The notes: generated by a model not told the origin, from the letters alone. Shown: positions 40,641 to 52,843, counted from the first letter of the stretch. The stretch: 64,000 bases of DNA from Geotrypetes seraphini (GCF_902459505.1 NC_047091.1:152549455-152613454); one strand, 5' to 3'. Program-made: numbers and translations.

Positions 40641-41239
40641 ATCATGGGGGATCATCACAGAAGCCAAAGTCTGGTATTTCTAACAAAGAACCCCACTCTA
40701 TACTAGTTGTTCACCAATATATACCTTCTGACCAGTATGACATCACACTTGTCAACCAATCAGCCAACAGAAGACGTCCTTAGGTTTGAACAAAGAAAAT
40801 TCCTTTTGATGTAGAAAAAAAGTTTCACAAATCATATTTTTGTTTACATTAATTTCTGAATATGCATAAAACATTACAACAGACCCAATACACTTTGTCA
40901 TTCTCAAAAAGATGAAATCAAACAAAGATGAAAACTTGCTTTGGAAAAACTGACAGTTTCAAGTTTCACTGACACACACACACACACACACAGACCAAGA
41001 CCCTTCCTATGCTGGAGGTCAAATTCCAGATGTTATTCTCAGGATTTCTCCTTAAAAGTGTCTTGAATCTTATATATGTAAAACATTTGAAATTAAATAC
41101 AAACCATTCTCTCACACATCATTCATAGGGATCCCTTCACTCATACACATCACACACAATATGGTATATTGCATTCAAACCTATTCAAGATTCTTCTATA
41201 CCCAACATTGGAATGTGAAATTAAATATGCTCCAAACTA
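40641..41239. other. ATP6V0A2 intron
   Basis: Unremarkable except a CA run at about 40971-40993. Confidence 0.45.
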
Positions 41240-41792
41240 ACCAGCTCAAGCACATCTGTTAGCAATTAGGCCATGAGGCTCAAGGCGGGGAAACTGCAAG
41301 TCGCAGAGAGAACAAAGAGAGACAGAAAGAAACATGGAGGCAGTTTAATACCTCTATGTGTGTATTATGTATATTTATACCTGATTTCCGCTATGGTCTG
41401 GCCTAACAGCAAACTACATAAAGATAATATTATTATGCTTTTCCTTAATATTAATCTGTAGTGTGTTTTTCTGGCCTTGGCTACATCCATAATCAAATTT
41501 TCATGCGCCCACTTTTCCTATGCTATATATCGGTTTCCTGGTCTTTTGTTTATTATCCTGACTTTTTCAAAGTTTTAAATGTGTTTGCATGTATATAAGA
41601 CCCTCTGATCAGGGCTAGGAAGGTCTCTGTCATGCCCTGCTACTGCTTCTGCATAGTTTGCACCAAACCAGGCCTTCTTCAGCATCCGTACAGACACGTA
41701 TTTTATTGCATAGCACAATACAATCTGTTTGCTTGTAAAGCCCTCAATAAAGAAAATGTTTTCTTAAAAGTGCTTGTTCTTGCCATCCAACA
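41240..41792 (+). mobile_element. Possible solo LTR (endogenous retrovirus-like fossil)
   Basis: The block contains a TATA-like tatataagac (41593), followed about 150 bases later by caataaagaaa (41744) and an end near ccaaca (41786-41792). That spacing resembles an LTR with U3, R and U5. The start near 41258 (tgttagcaattagg) would give tg...ca ends. No clear flanking duplication was found and no internal genes lie beside it, so this is tentative. Confidence 0.35.
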
Positions 41793-42556
41793 GTGCCTAT
41801 TATATAAGGCCCCAGGAATTGACAGCTATCACACAGAGTTTTATAAACTTGCAGTGTTGGATATGCTGCGGCCACTGGTGTCCATGTTTAATCATCAAAT
41901 ACGAGGGCGCGCTTTATCATCCTCGCTAATGCAAGCACAGACTGTGGTGTTCCCCAAACCAGGAAGGGACTCTACTTATCGCCCTATCTCCCTTCTCTGT
42001 TGCAAAGCAAAGCTGTTGACTAAGACGTTGACCAATCAGTTGGGTAAGCACCTGCCTCAATTTATAGCAGAACCTCAAGTGGGATTTATACATGGTAGAA
42101 CGGCAGTTAAAAATATCAGAAAAATTCTGTCCTCAATGGAATGGGTTCATCATCATAAACTCCCTTCTCTCCTGATCAACTTTGATGCAGAGAAGGCATT
42201 TGACAGAGTGCATTGGGAGTTCATGTATGGTGTCCTGACAAAATATGGTATAGATTTTTTTTTTTTGGGGGGGGGAGGTTATGAGAGGCTGTTGAGGCTC
42301 TATATCATGACCCATAGGCAAGAGTAGGAATCAAAGGAGTATAATCTGACTTTTTCCCTATTCTCCGAGGCATGAGACAAGGGTGTCCGCTGTTGCCTTT
42401 GCTTTTTGTTCTCACTTTAGATCCTCTTATTAAGGAAATACTATCTAATCTAGAAATTGTAGGTGTTACTCTAGGTGCTCATACATTCAAGATAGCTGCC
42501 TTTGCTGACGATTTACTAATTCATATCACTCAGCCTCAGTTATCACTATCTATACT
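41793..42556 (+). pseudogene. L1 ORF2 reverse-transcriptase region
   Basis: Encodes the RT palm blocks PISLLCCKAKLLTKTLTNQL, QVGFIHGRTAVKNIRKIL, LINFDAEKAFDRVHW, MRQGCPLLPLLF and AFADDLLIHITQPQ. A T9G9 run at 42257-42275 coincides with a frame break. Distinct from the other two L1 copies in sequence, so a separate family member. Confidence 0.75.
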
Positions 42557-42835
42557 ACATAAGAAGATAAGAATAGTCTTACTGGGTCAGACCTAGGGTC
42601 CATCTAGTCCAGTAGCCTGTCCTCACGGTGACCAATCCAGGTTACTAGTACCTGGAAAACCCCAAAAAGTAGCAACATTCCATCCTACCAACCCCAGTAA
42701 CCCGTCCTCACGGTGGCCAATCCAGGTCATTAGTATCTGGTAAAAACCCAAATAGTAGCAACATTCCATGCTACCAATCCAGGGCAGGCAGTGACTTCCC
42801 TCATGTCTGTCTCAATAAGACTATGGACTGCTTGA
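42557..42835 (-). mobile_element. CR1-like 3' end or SINE with an internal duplication
   Basis: Begins ataagaatagtcttactgggtcagacc (reverse of a CR1-type tail). A unit containing cctcacggtg-ccaatccaggt...agtagcaacattccat occurs twice, about 88 bp apart, and the element ends in catgtctgtctcaataagactatgg. It splits the L1. Confidence 0.6.
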
Positions 42836-43354
42836 AAGCTTCACAGAATATGGAGATTTCTCGGGCTTTAAGCTCAATATGGACAAGTCAGAGACTCTTG
42901 CTACTGATGTCACACTACAACAGCAATGAGGACCTGATTTTTTACTGCGATGGATGATGGGATACTATTGGTATCTTGGTATTAACTTACCTTCTAATCC
43001 CCGTCATCTATATCAGGTGAATATAACTCCCCTACTTAGGCACACCAAAATACAACTCATGAAATGGCAATCCTTGCCACTCTGATTGGGTGGTTGTATT
43101 GCTCTTTTTTAGTATGTTGTTGTTCCCAAAATGGTTATATATAGATAACTTTATGGTTACAACATCGTGACTGGTGCTCTTTACAAAGGGAGAATACTAA
43201 GTTTTGTTGGGTGGGTAAGAAACCAAAACTTCAATTTGATAAACTGGTGGGGTCTTGGAATTGAGGGCGCTTGGGACTCCCTGACATGTGCCTCTACAAT
43301 TGGGTCTGCTTGCTATGACACATACAAGATTGGGTACTGGGGATAAGCGATTTT

Positions 43355-44515
43355 ACATAGTAACATAGTAGATGACGGCAGATAAAGACCCGAATGGTCC
43401 ATCCAGTCTGCCCAACCTGATTCAATTTAAATTTTTTATTTTTTTTTTATTTTATTTTTTTTAATTTTTCTTCTTAGCTATTTCTGGGCAAGAATCCAAA
43501 GCTTTACCCGGTACTGTGCTTGGGTTCCAACTGCCAAAATCTCTGTTAAGACTTACTCCAGCCCATCTACACCCTCTCAGCCATTGAAGCCCTCCCCTGC
43601 CCATCCTCCACCAAACGGCCATACACAGACACAGACCGTGCAAGTCTGCCCAGTAACTGGCCTAGTTCAATATTTAATATTATTTTCTGATTCTAAATCT
43701 TCTGTGTTCATCCCACGCTTCTTTGAACTCAGTCACAGTTTTACTCTCCACCACCTCTCTCGGGAGCGCATTCCAGGCATCCACTACCCTCTCCGTAAAG
43801 TAGAATTTCCTAACATTGCCCCTGAATCTACCACCCCTCAACCTCAAATTATGTCCTCTGGTTTTACCATTTTCCTTTCTCTGGAAAAGATTTTGTTCTA
43901 CGTTAATACCCTTCAAGTATTTGAACGTCTGAATCATATCTCCCCTGTCTCTCCTTTCCTCTAGGGTATACATATTCAGGGCTTCCAGTCTCTCCTCATA
44001 CGTCTTCTGGCGCAAGCTTCCTATCATTTTCGTCACCCTCCTCTGGACCGCCTCAAGTCTTCTTACGTCTTTCGCCAGATACGGTCTCCAAAACTGAACA
44101 CAATACTCCAAGTGGGGCCTCACCAATGACCTGTACAGGGGCATCAACACCTTCTTCCTTCTACTGACTATGCCTCTCTTTATATAGCCCAGCATCCTTC
44201 TGGCAGCAGCCACTGCCTTGTCACACTGTTTTTTCGCCTTTAGATCTTCGGACACTATCACCCCAAGGTCCCTCTCCCCGTCCGTGCATATCAGCTTCTC
44301 TCCTTCCAGCATATACGGTTCCTTCCTATTATTAATCCCCAAATGCATTACTCTGCATTTCTTTGCATTGAATTTTAGTTGCCAGGCATTAGACCATTCC
44401 TCTAACTTTTGCAGATCCTTTTTCATATTTTCCACTCCCTCTTCGGTGTCTACTCTGTTACAAATCTTGGTATCATCTGCAAAAAGGCACACTTTTCCTT
44501 CTAACCCTTCAGCAA
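43355..44515 (-). mobile_element. 5'-truncated CR1, minus strand
   Basis: Contains the 3' tail (reverse of ttactatgttactatg), the 3' UTR and 270 codons of ORF2 (44492-43680) from FADDTKICNRVDTEEG to the C-terminal EHRRFRIRK. The protein differs from the CR1 at 15985-21698 by only a few residues. The frame is open through its end. Truncation lies within the RT domain, just before FADD. Confidence 0.9.
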
Positions 44516-47500
44516 TTTTACTCCGTTCTTGTTTCTCCCCTCTGCAATTAACATATTTACTTCACACGCCACGATGTAAATTACCCACACTGGCCCAAGG
44601 AAATTCATTATTAGGCCTACCGAGAGATGCATGGTGTTGCCTCAAACAGACACTCGCTTATAATTCCAATGTCACTGACTTACTTCCAATTCATGGCAAT
44701 TTAGACTTTACACCGGATCTGACCTCAGCAGTTTTTCAACGCTGGAAAAACACAGGATCTTCATACCTTGGTCCAGGTTTTCAAGGAAGATGGGTCCCTC
44801 CAGCCCTTTCTAGTACTTACTAATACATTCATAGTGCAGGCAAAGGATTACTATGGATATATTCAATTGGGTTATCTACTGGGGTGACCTAGAGCTTAAA
44901 GACTTTTTGAGGAAGAAGAGTTTCCTCAGTCTGTCTCTTGCTTGCATAAGATTTTATGGGATCTGTTGCCATCTAGGTTTTATGAATGGTTAGCAACTAA
45001 ATGGAGTGAGGAGCTGGGGGTGCCTTTACAGACCACAGATATTAGTCAAGTTCTTACCCGCATACAGAAGATTGTTTTGGGTTCTATTTTGAGTGAATGC
45101 ATTTATCGCAGGGCATATTTTACTCAGGTGCAGGCTTTTCACTCTGGCTTGACTCTCCAACATGTAAGAGGTATAGTCAGCAACCCAACTCTTTTTCTCA
45201 TGCTTTATGGCTGTGCCCACGTATAAGATCTTTTTGGGACAAAATAATACACTATTTAACCAGACTAATGGGCACTACTCTATTGAGCATGCCAAGGGGG
45301 GTTCTCTTTGGCAGGGCCTCCAACTGTGGAATCTTTTGGATGGGGAGCTGCTTATTTTTTCAGAAGTCATGTATAGTGGAACATAAATGTATAATGCAGC
45401 ATTGGTTACAAGATTCTCCGCCTGGTTTCTGACAATGGAGGAATCAACTTCATCGTTTGTTGCTTTTAGAAGACAGAGAGGCTATTTCATTCCCTAAGCA
45501 TAAAAAGCACAGTTACTTACCGTAACAGGTGTTATCCAGGGATAGCAGGCAGCTATTCTCACATATGGGTGACGTCATCGATGGAGCCCAGATGCGGACG
45601 CCTCACAAGCAGACTTGCTTGAAGAAACTTGAAGTTTCAAGTCGCCCGCACAACCGCATGCGCGAGTGCCTTCCCGCCCAGCACAGGGCGTGTCTCCTCA
45701 GTTCAGATAGCTAGCAGAGAAGCCAACCAGGGGAGGTGGGTGGGTTGTGAGAATAGCTGCCTGCTGTCCCTGGATAACACCTGTTACGGTAAGTAAATGT
45801 GCTTTATCCCAGGACAAGCAGGCAGGTATTTACACATATGGGTGACCTCCAAGCTAACCAGAATGGAATGGTGGGAGTGTTGACAATTTAGGAGAATAAA
45901 TTTTGTAATACTGTTTGGCCAAACTGTCCATCCCGTCTGGAGAAAGTATCCAGACAATAGTGAGAAGTGAAGGTATGAACCGAGGATCAAGTAGCAGCCT
46001 TGCAAATTTCCTCAATAGGTGTAGATCTGTGGAAAGCTACCGAAGCTGCCATAGCTCTGACTTATGGGCTGTGACTTTACTGTGAAAGGGTAATCCAGCC
46101 TGGGCATAGCAGAAAGAGATGCAAGCCACCATCCAATTGGAGATGGTACGCTTAGAAATAGGATGTCCCAACTTATTTGGATCGAAGGAAACAAAAAGTT
46201 GAGGAGCTGTTCTGTGTGGTTTGGTGCGTTACAAGTAGAAGGCCAAAGCACGTTCACAGTCCAGAGTATGAAGAGCTGATTCTCCAGGGTGAGAATGAGG
46301 CTTTGGAAAAAACACTAGAAGTACGATGGATTGGTTGAGATGAAATTCTGAGACCACTTTAGCTAGGAATTTCGGATGAGTACGAAGAACAACTTTGTCA
46401 TGATGGAACACCGTGAATGGTGGGTCAGTAACTAAAGCTTGAAGCTCACTGACTCGTCAAGCAGAAGTTGAGGGCAAGTTAGATACTTCAGATGAGCCTT
46501 ATCAATTGGTTCAAATGGAGGCTTCATGAGTTGAGTAAGGACAACATTGAGGTCCCAAACCACAGGAGGCGGTTTGAGAGGAGGTTTGACACTGAAAAAT
46601 CCTTTCATGAATCTGGAAACCACCGGATGAGCAGAGAGGGGTTTCCCCTCAATAGGCTGATGGAAAGCCACAATTGCACTGAAATGGACTCATATAGATG
46701 TAGACTTGAGGCCAGAATTGGATAAGTGCAAAAGATAGTCCAAAACAGAAGATAAGGAGGAATGCTGAGGCTCCTTATGATGAGAAAAACACCATGTAGA
46801 AAATCTAGTCCAGTTGTAAGCTTTCTAGAAGCTTCTAAAACGTCTCTTTCAGACTGAGAAAACTGAAGAGGGTTTATGTTGAAAGGTACCAAGCTGTCAG
46901 GTGTAGAGACTGCATGTTGGGATGAAGCAGAGATCCTTGACTCTGTGTAAGCAGAGAAGGAAAAACTGGTAGAAGGTATGGCTCCCTGCTGCTGAGTTGA
47001 AGTAGAAGGGAGTATCAGGGTTGTCTTGGCCACCGAGGAGCGATTAGAATCATGGTGGCATGATCATTCTTGAATTTGACCAGTCTTGAGAATGAGAGGG
47101 AATGGAGGAAATGCGTAGAGGAAAAGATTCATCCATTCCAGAAGAAAAGCATCTGCCTCGAGGCAGTGAGGAGAGTATATCCTGGAGCAGAACAGAGTCA
47201 GTTTGTAGTTGTGGGAAGCCGCAAAGAGGCTGCTGTTCCTTGAGAGGAGGGCGATTATAAGGAGCCGTCCTTGGAGCAAAACGCCGCTGATAGATAGGAG
47301 CAGGGCGTGTAGGTTTGGCAGCAGCTGGCTTTGGCTTAGGTCTGACAATAGAAGCAAAGGATTATTCATGGTCAAACAATTTCTTGGTGGCTGCATCGAT
47401 AAGATTCATCAAAGAGGTCATTGCCCTCACAAGGAATATTAGCTAAGCGGTCCTGATCAATAGGACGAAGCCAGGCAAGGCGAAGCATAGCTACCGAGCA

Positions 47501-48199
47501 AGCAGCCGCCCAGGCAGACAACTCGAAAGCATCATAGGATGACTGGAGGAGATGTAATCGAAGTTGAGATAAAGAAGCAAGGACTTCTTGAAATTCAAAG
47601 TGCTTTTGAGTATGCAAAGAACTCAAAAATGCAGGCAAAATTATAGTTAAGGACCTTAGAGGACATCATAGCATTTTGAGAGATGCGACATCGAAAGTCG
47701 TCCATAGTCTTCCCATCCCTTCCAGGAGTGCAATGTGCCTGGAACAGCTGGAATGGTATGAGGAGATCCGGTAATGCCCTGCCTGGAGAAGGACTCGAGG
47801 ACGTTGAGGCAGCCTGGGTCGAAGATGAAACTTCGGCTGGAAAAAAAGGCATCAAAAGAATAGGGAGACATGGACGAGGTAATCGAGACCACTGAGTTGT
47901 CGAGGTGTGGAAGTGGATGAGGAGTTGACGGTCTAGGAGATGCAGGTGGCTTAGTGGAAGACAGGCACTCCCTAGAAGAGCAAAATGTCTGGAAGCATGC
48001 CTCTAACGTCGATGAGAACTGTGCTTGAAAGCAGATCTCAAAGTCGAGGAGCTGTCGCCCCAGTGATGGAACCAGGCAATGCCACCAGGGAATGGATGGG
48101 GCTTGGAGCTGTGGATCGAAGATCCATAGACTGGATGGAGGAATCCCGATGCACTCCCAAAGACTCTGCTTATTGCATGGAGGGTGAGGAGTCCTGTCG

Positions 48200-48380
48200 A
48201 AGCACGTGCAAAGACTCTGCTCCTTGCTTCACGCACTTACATGCCAGACCAGACACTCGCAAAGACTGTGCTCCTTGCATCGAGTGTGAATATTCCAGGC
48301 TATACACTAGCAAAGACTCTGCTCCTTGCATCGAGTGTGAATATTCCAGGCTATACACTCGCAAAGACTCTGCTCATAGT
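48200..48380 (-). repeat. 51-bp minisatellite inside the DIRS gag-like region
   Basis: The unit starting caaagactctgctccttgca recurs at 48260, 48311 and 48362, exactly 51 bases apart, with more degenerate units upstream to about 48160. Related units continue at about 48807 and 48857 on the other side of the CR1 insertion. A 51-bp period is a multiple of three (17 residues). Confidence 0.8.
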
Positions 48381-48388
48381 ATGCATTT

Positions 48389-48780
48389 CATAGTAGATGA
48401 CAGCAGATAAAGACCTGAATGCTTCATCCAGTCTGCCCAACCTGATTCAATTTAAATTTTTAAATTTTTTTTTTCTTAGCTATTTCTGGGCAAGAATCCA
48501 AAGCTCTACCCGGTACTGTGCTTGGGTTCCAACTGCCAAAATCTCTGTTAAAACCTACTCCAGCCCATCTACACCCTCCCAGCCGCTGAAGCCCTCCCCA
48601 GCCCATCCCCCACCAAACGGCCATACAGAGACACAGACCGTGCAAGTCTACCCAGTACTGGCCTTAGTTCAATATTGAATATTATTTTCTGATTCTAGAT
48701 CCTCTGTGTTCATCCCATGCTTCTTTGAACTCAGTCACAGTTTTACTCTCCACCACCTCTCTCGGGAGCGCATTCCAGGC
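48389..48780 (-). mobile_element. Short 5'-truncated CR1 inside DIRS
   Basis: Runs from catagtagatgacagcagata to gggagcgcattccagg; same 3' UTR and C-terminal coding as the CR1 at 43355-44515. It interrupts the 51-bp repeat array. Confidence 0.85.
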
Positions 48781-49920
48781 TGTGCATATGTCAGACCAGA
48801 CACTCGCAAAGACTCTGCTCCTTGCATCGAGTGCTATAAGCCAGACCAGACACTCGCAAAGACTCTGCTCCTTGCATAGAGTGCGAATCCGGAGCTCGGG
48901 ACAGAAGCAAAGACTCGACCTCGCGGGAGACTGCTGATGTCCCAGCTTAAGTAGAAGAGGCATTGTCAAGGCAGACTATATTTGCTCAATAATTGAACAA
49001 ATGGCTGCCTAAACATGGTCTGGAAAGAAGCCGGCAAGGATGGATCCACGTCTGAAACCGGACCATCTGCCTTGGCTGGAGGTTCCATCGAGGCAGTGGA
49101 AATGTGCTTCGACTTGGAAGTCTTAGGCACCTGAAACACCACCGGTGTAACTGTCTGCTGCGCTAGCTCACCTGAGGATACAGGGGACGATACAGCAGTT
49201 GTCGTCGAGGAAAGAGCCGTTGCAAACGAGGAAGGCTCGACATCGAAGCAGTGGAGGCTGGTGGACCCTCGATTGAAGTCGAGGCGGGGTCGACGTCGGA
49301 GTCGAGGAAGAAGTGGATTCCATCTGGAAGAGCCTCTCCACTGAAAGTAGATGACGTGTAAGCACGAGGTTGAAGAGCAGCACAGCGGTCGCACGAAGCC
49401 CAAGGCAGTTAAGGTACCTGGTATGCTTCATGAAGCCAGTAGCTGGCCGGGACATAGAAGGAAAAAACAGCCGCTGTAAGGTTGAAGCCCGTGGGCTGCA
49501 GCCGAGCGGCCTGCCCCAGCAATCGGATGGAAGAAAGAAATAAAAGAAACACAGCGATTTGTGAAGAAAATAACACAAAAACCGCGATGAGAGAAGGCAC
49601 GAAGTTAGTTAGTTAAACGCAGAGAGTCAAAGACGGACTTCTCAGCTCCGTGGAAAACTGAGAATTGAGGAGACGCGCCCTGTACTGGGCGGGAAGGCAC
49701 TCGTGCATGCGCGGTGCGGGCGACTCAAAACTTCGAGTTTCTTCAAGTAAGTCTGCTTGTGAGGCGTCCGTATCCGGGCTCCATCGATGACGTCACCCAT
49801 ATGTGAGAATACCTGCCTGCTTGTCCTGGGATAAACTTTTTTTTATCAACTTGGGAGCCTTATCTTCAATCACTCCCACACAGAGCTGAGTCTTGTGCTG
49901 AATGACTTGAACCTCTAGAA

Positions 49921-50115
49921 CAGTGGTTGCCAACCCTGCCTGGAGGACCACCAGGCCAATCAGGTTTTCAGGCTAGCCCTAATGAATATGCATGGAGCAG
50001 ATTTGCAAGCCTATCACTTCCATTATATGCAAATCTCTCTTATGCATATTCATTAGGGTTAGCCTGAAAACCCGATTGGCCTGGTGGTCCTCCAGGACAG
50101 GGTTGGGAACCACTG
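49921..50115. mobile_element. hAT-type palindromic MITE, 'cagtggttccca' family (195 bp)
   Basis: Ends cagtggttgccaaccctg and inverted cagggttgggaaccactg; 8-bp duplications ctctagaa at 49913-49920 and 50116-50123. Inserted in the L1 3' region. Confidence 0.9.
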
Positions 50116-50260
50116 CTCTAGAACTTGAGGTTACAGTAATTTGGTCATATCTTCTTGGGGGAGGAGGTCTGTGGGATAATAGGAGAATATTGCTGGTATG
50201 TTTTAGCTTGTTCAATTCACTTGCAAAACCCACAAGGTAAAATTTGTTAATATCAATACT

Positions 50261-51336
50261 GTAAATAAATAACCCACACTGACAAATTATACTAGACACT
50301 GTGGTGTACAAGCCTGTAGTATAAACCACAAATTTATACAAAACAAGACTCAGAGCTAGAGGCACAGTGATTAACGCCAGAGCCCCCGTAGTTTTCAGCT
50401 ACTCAGCTGACTTGCTTCAATCATCGGCTCCTCTTACAGCTGGCCACAGCCACGGAAAAAAACACTCAACCATGAGAAAAAAAAAACGTGCTATATCCGG
50501 TTGTAGAGTGCTACCTAGCACAAGGATCTGTACAGAACAGTGTCTAGAAGTGTGGTAATACAAAAAACATGAAAAACACTCAACAAACACACAAACAAGC
50601 CAAGTACTTAGCTGCACAGAATTGGGACGTCCTTTCAGAGGGATGATAGAAGAAACGATGTGTATTATTTTTCTGTGATTGGCCCTTTTCTCCTGAGGCA
50701 GCGGGATATAGTGAAACAAGGCTCTTGTCGAGGAAGGATTTTGGATTTTCTGCCACTGGCCGGGAGTGCTGATGGAAGCTGCATAACAACTTTTGGGATT
50801 ATGAAACTGTGTAAAAAGGACGTGATTAAGTATACAAATTGGATATAGATGCTCTCTTTGGAACTATGATTAGCAGTGGAGAGCACTGAAGATTTCAAGT
50901 ATAGCCCCGGAAGGGGAATACAAGTGGATCGTGGTTTGTGCAGTATACCACGGATTTTTCCCTCTGAAAGGACGTCCCAATTCTGTGCAACTAAGTACTT
51001 GGCTTGTTTGCGTGTTTGTTGAGTGTTTTTCATGTTTTTTGTATTACTACACTTCTAGACACTGTTCTATAGAGATCCTTGTGCTAGGTAGCACTCTACA
51101 ACCGGATACAGCACGTTTTTTTTCTCATGGTTGAGAGTTTTCCATGGCTACAGCCGGCTGTAAGAGGAGCCGATGATTGAAACAAGTCAGCTGAGTAGCT
51201 GAAAACTACGGGGGCTCTGGCGTTAATCGTCGTGCCTCTAGCTCTGAGACTTGTTTTGTATAAATTTGTGGTTTTTGCTACAGGCTTGTACACCACAGTG
51301 TCTAGTATAATTTGTCAGTGTGGGTTATTTATTTAC
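50261..51336. mobile_element. Large inverted-repeat element with hammerhead-like motif
   Basis: Arms 50261-50642 and 50960-51336 are inverted copies of about 380 bp with few mismatches, starting gtaaataaataacccacact and ending with the complement. The 317-base spacer begins with a hammerhead-like motif. The overall plan matches the smaller element at 9216-9728, although sequences differ. No protein is encoded. A Penelope-derived origin is inferred. Confidence 0.55.
50683..50737 (+). ncRNA. Hammerhead ribozyme-like motif
   Basis: Stem I: cccttttctc (50683-50692) pairs with gaggaagg (50730-50737), 8 pairs including two wobbles. Core: ctga at 50693-50696, gaa at 50713-50715. Stem III: acaag (50716-50720) with cttgt (50724-50728) closing a gct loop. 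The cleavage-position C is 50729. Stem II is weak (gc with gt) and the core deviates from CUGANGA (ctgaggc, then a), so activity may be lost. Confidence 0.5.
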
Positions 51337-51605
51337 AATGTTTTGGCTTATAACACTTTATTAGTGGGGTTTAAAGAATTCCAGCCTCACCTGTTCTGTT
51401 TGGTTTGCTAAGAAATCTGTAGTGCTATATCAGTATTGAACTATTGCTGTTCTTATTTACAATAAACCTGATTTATTATAATAATACCATGTGAGGAGTG
51501 GGTGGACAGGGGGTTTATATCACACGATGAAAATAACTGCAATTGTATTGTTTCTATTTTGCTGTATTGTCATATTTTCTTCCATGGTCATCAATAAAAA
51601 CTGTT

Positions 51606-52590
51606 TCATTCTAAAAGTGTTCTGGAACAAATATCAGTACCTTCCTTCTAATATACAGAAACCAGGTGAAATGGGCTCATGGCTCTGAAAGGGCAATCTG
51701 ACCAACACATGTTCTGGCTCCTAATCTTGGGGGGAAATTGGAGAGGGGGAGGGCCTAGTCCCACATATCATCCCTTTAAATTTACAGTTTAAGGACTAGC
51801 CGGAGAAGTGTACACCTTTGTCAGCCAACTAAGGTCCTTCTCCAGACTTTTCTTCTATGAACACAACAGAAATATTTGTTTAGCACATTTGTTTTTTTCT
51901 TCACTAAGTTTCAAGTTCTCAGCATCTTTTAGTCTCACAATTCCATTTCTACTCTTCCTCCTTCTTTAATATACCTGAAAAAAGTCTTGTCTCCTCTTTT
52001 TGCTGTGAACCGCCCGGAACTTCTGGTTGGGCGGTATATAAGAAAATAAATTATTATTATTATTATTATTAGTGCAAGGAGAAAAAACTACAAAAACCCA
52101 CTTCTTCCAAAACAATTGCATTAAATAAAATGTGTATGTAATTGGTAGCTGAGAAAATGACTAGAAGGCTCCTGTCTTCCACTCTTCCTTCTCAGATCAT
52201 TCAAATGCCTTGTAGGTGTTTGGGCAAAACTTTTGAGGGAAAGACAAGACTAAAAACCCAGTCTCAGTCCTCGGTTAGTTACATTTGAAGCTGCACTGCT
52301 TACTGTTCAAACACGACCAAGATACAAAATGCTGTCCCAGTTCTCCTCTTCCCTTAACATATTAAATAACATCTTCCCATTCAGGTATACTTGCCTCAAG
52401 AGTCATTGTTACTGTAAATATATAGTACATAACTAAAACTCATAGTTTCTGTCTAGTATAACTTGAGGGCAGTGGAGGCAATAGATCCTGCCTTAAGGGA
52501 AGGAACACTGACTTCTTGGGCTCCTTTCTAGTTCTTCTTTTCACAAGTCTATGATATTAGACCCGTTCTGGGAATTCAGAAAATAGGATG
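51606..52590. other. ATP6V0A2 intron with an L2-like tail
   Basis: About 51995-52075 reads gctgtgaaccgcccggaacttctggttgggcggtatataagaaaataaa followed by (tta)n, an L2-like 3' end. The rest, including 52080-52590, shows no recognisable feature. Confidence 0.5.
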
Positions 52591-52599
52591 GAATAGCTA

Positions 52600-52800
52600 G
52601 AACAGGGTGCTGAGAACCAGGGAAAGCCAGACACAAATCCCACTGCCACTCCATGTGATCTTGGACAAGTCATTTAACCCTCTATTGCCTCAAGTATAAA
52701 CTTAAATTATTATTTCTTCAAGGACTGGGCATTACCTATTATACCTGAATGTAACTCACTTTGAGCTATTACTAAAAGGGGTGAGCTAAATCCAAATTAG
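52600..52800 (+). mobile_element. Ancient CORE-SINE (MIR-like)
   Basis: The phrase cactccatgtgatcttggacaagtcatttaaccctctattgcctcaagta matches the MIR/CORE-SINE core (tgtgaccttgggcaagtcacttaacctctctg-type), and the 3' part ctgaatgtaactcactttgagctattac resembles an L2-derived tail. Such SINEs are old. It ends 44 bases from an ATP6V0A2 splice donor. Confidence 0.7.
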
Positions 52801-52843
52801 AGGACAATATTAATAACACCGGTTAAAATTCAGAACATCTTAC

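Larger units (their letters stand above)
45503..49835 (-). mobile_element. DIRS-type element, broken copy
   Basis: A fossil DIRS of about 4.3 kb with both inverted terminal repeats (aaaaagcacagttacttacc... and ...gcttgtcctgggataaa) and an internal complementary region near 45770-45840. Recombinase, RNase H and gag-like remnants are recognisable in the same order as in the copy at 23041. It is clearly broken, with probably a dozen or more breaks, and shorter than that copy. A CR1 fragment lies inside it. It belongs to a subfamily with different ITR sequence (atatgggtgacgtcatcga), and its age is older than the first copy. Confidence 0.85.
41793..51605 (+). mobile_element. 5'-truncated L1 with at least five nested insertions
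   Basis: L1 pieces: 41793-42556, 42836-43354, 44516-45502, 49836-50260 and 51337-about 51605. The coding part shows APGIDSYHTEFYKL, SLLINFDAEKAFDRVHWEF, MRQGCPLLPLLFVL and FADDLLIH. After the CR1 insertion it continues with IYRRAYFTQVQ and HALWLCPRIRSFWDKI. The 3' end finishes near catcaataaaaactg. Insertions: CR1-like tail (42557-42835), CR1 (43355-44515), DIRS (45503-49835), MITE (49921-50115) and an inverted-repeat element (50261-51336). ORF2 carries many breaks of its own. Confidence 0.7.
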
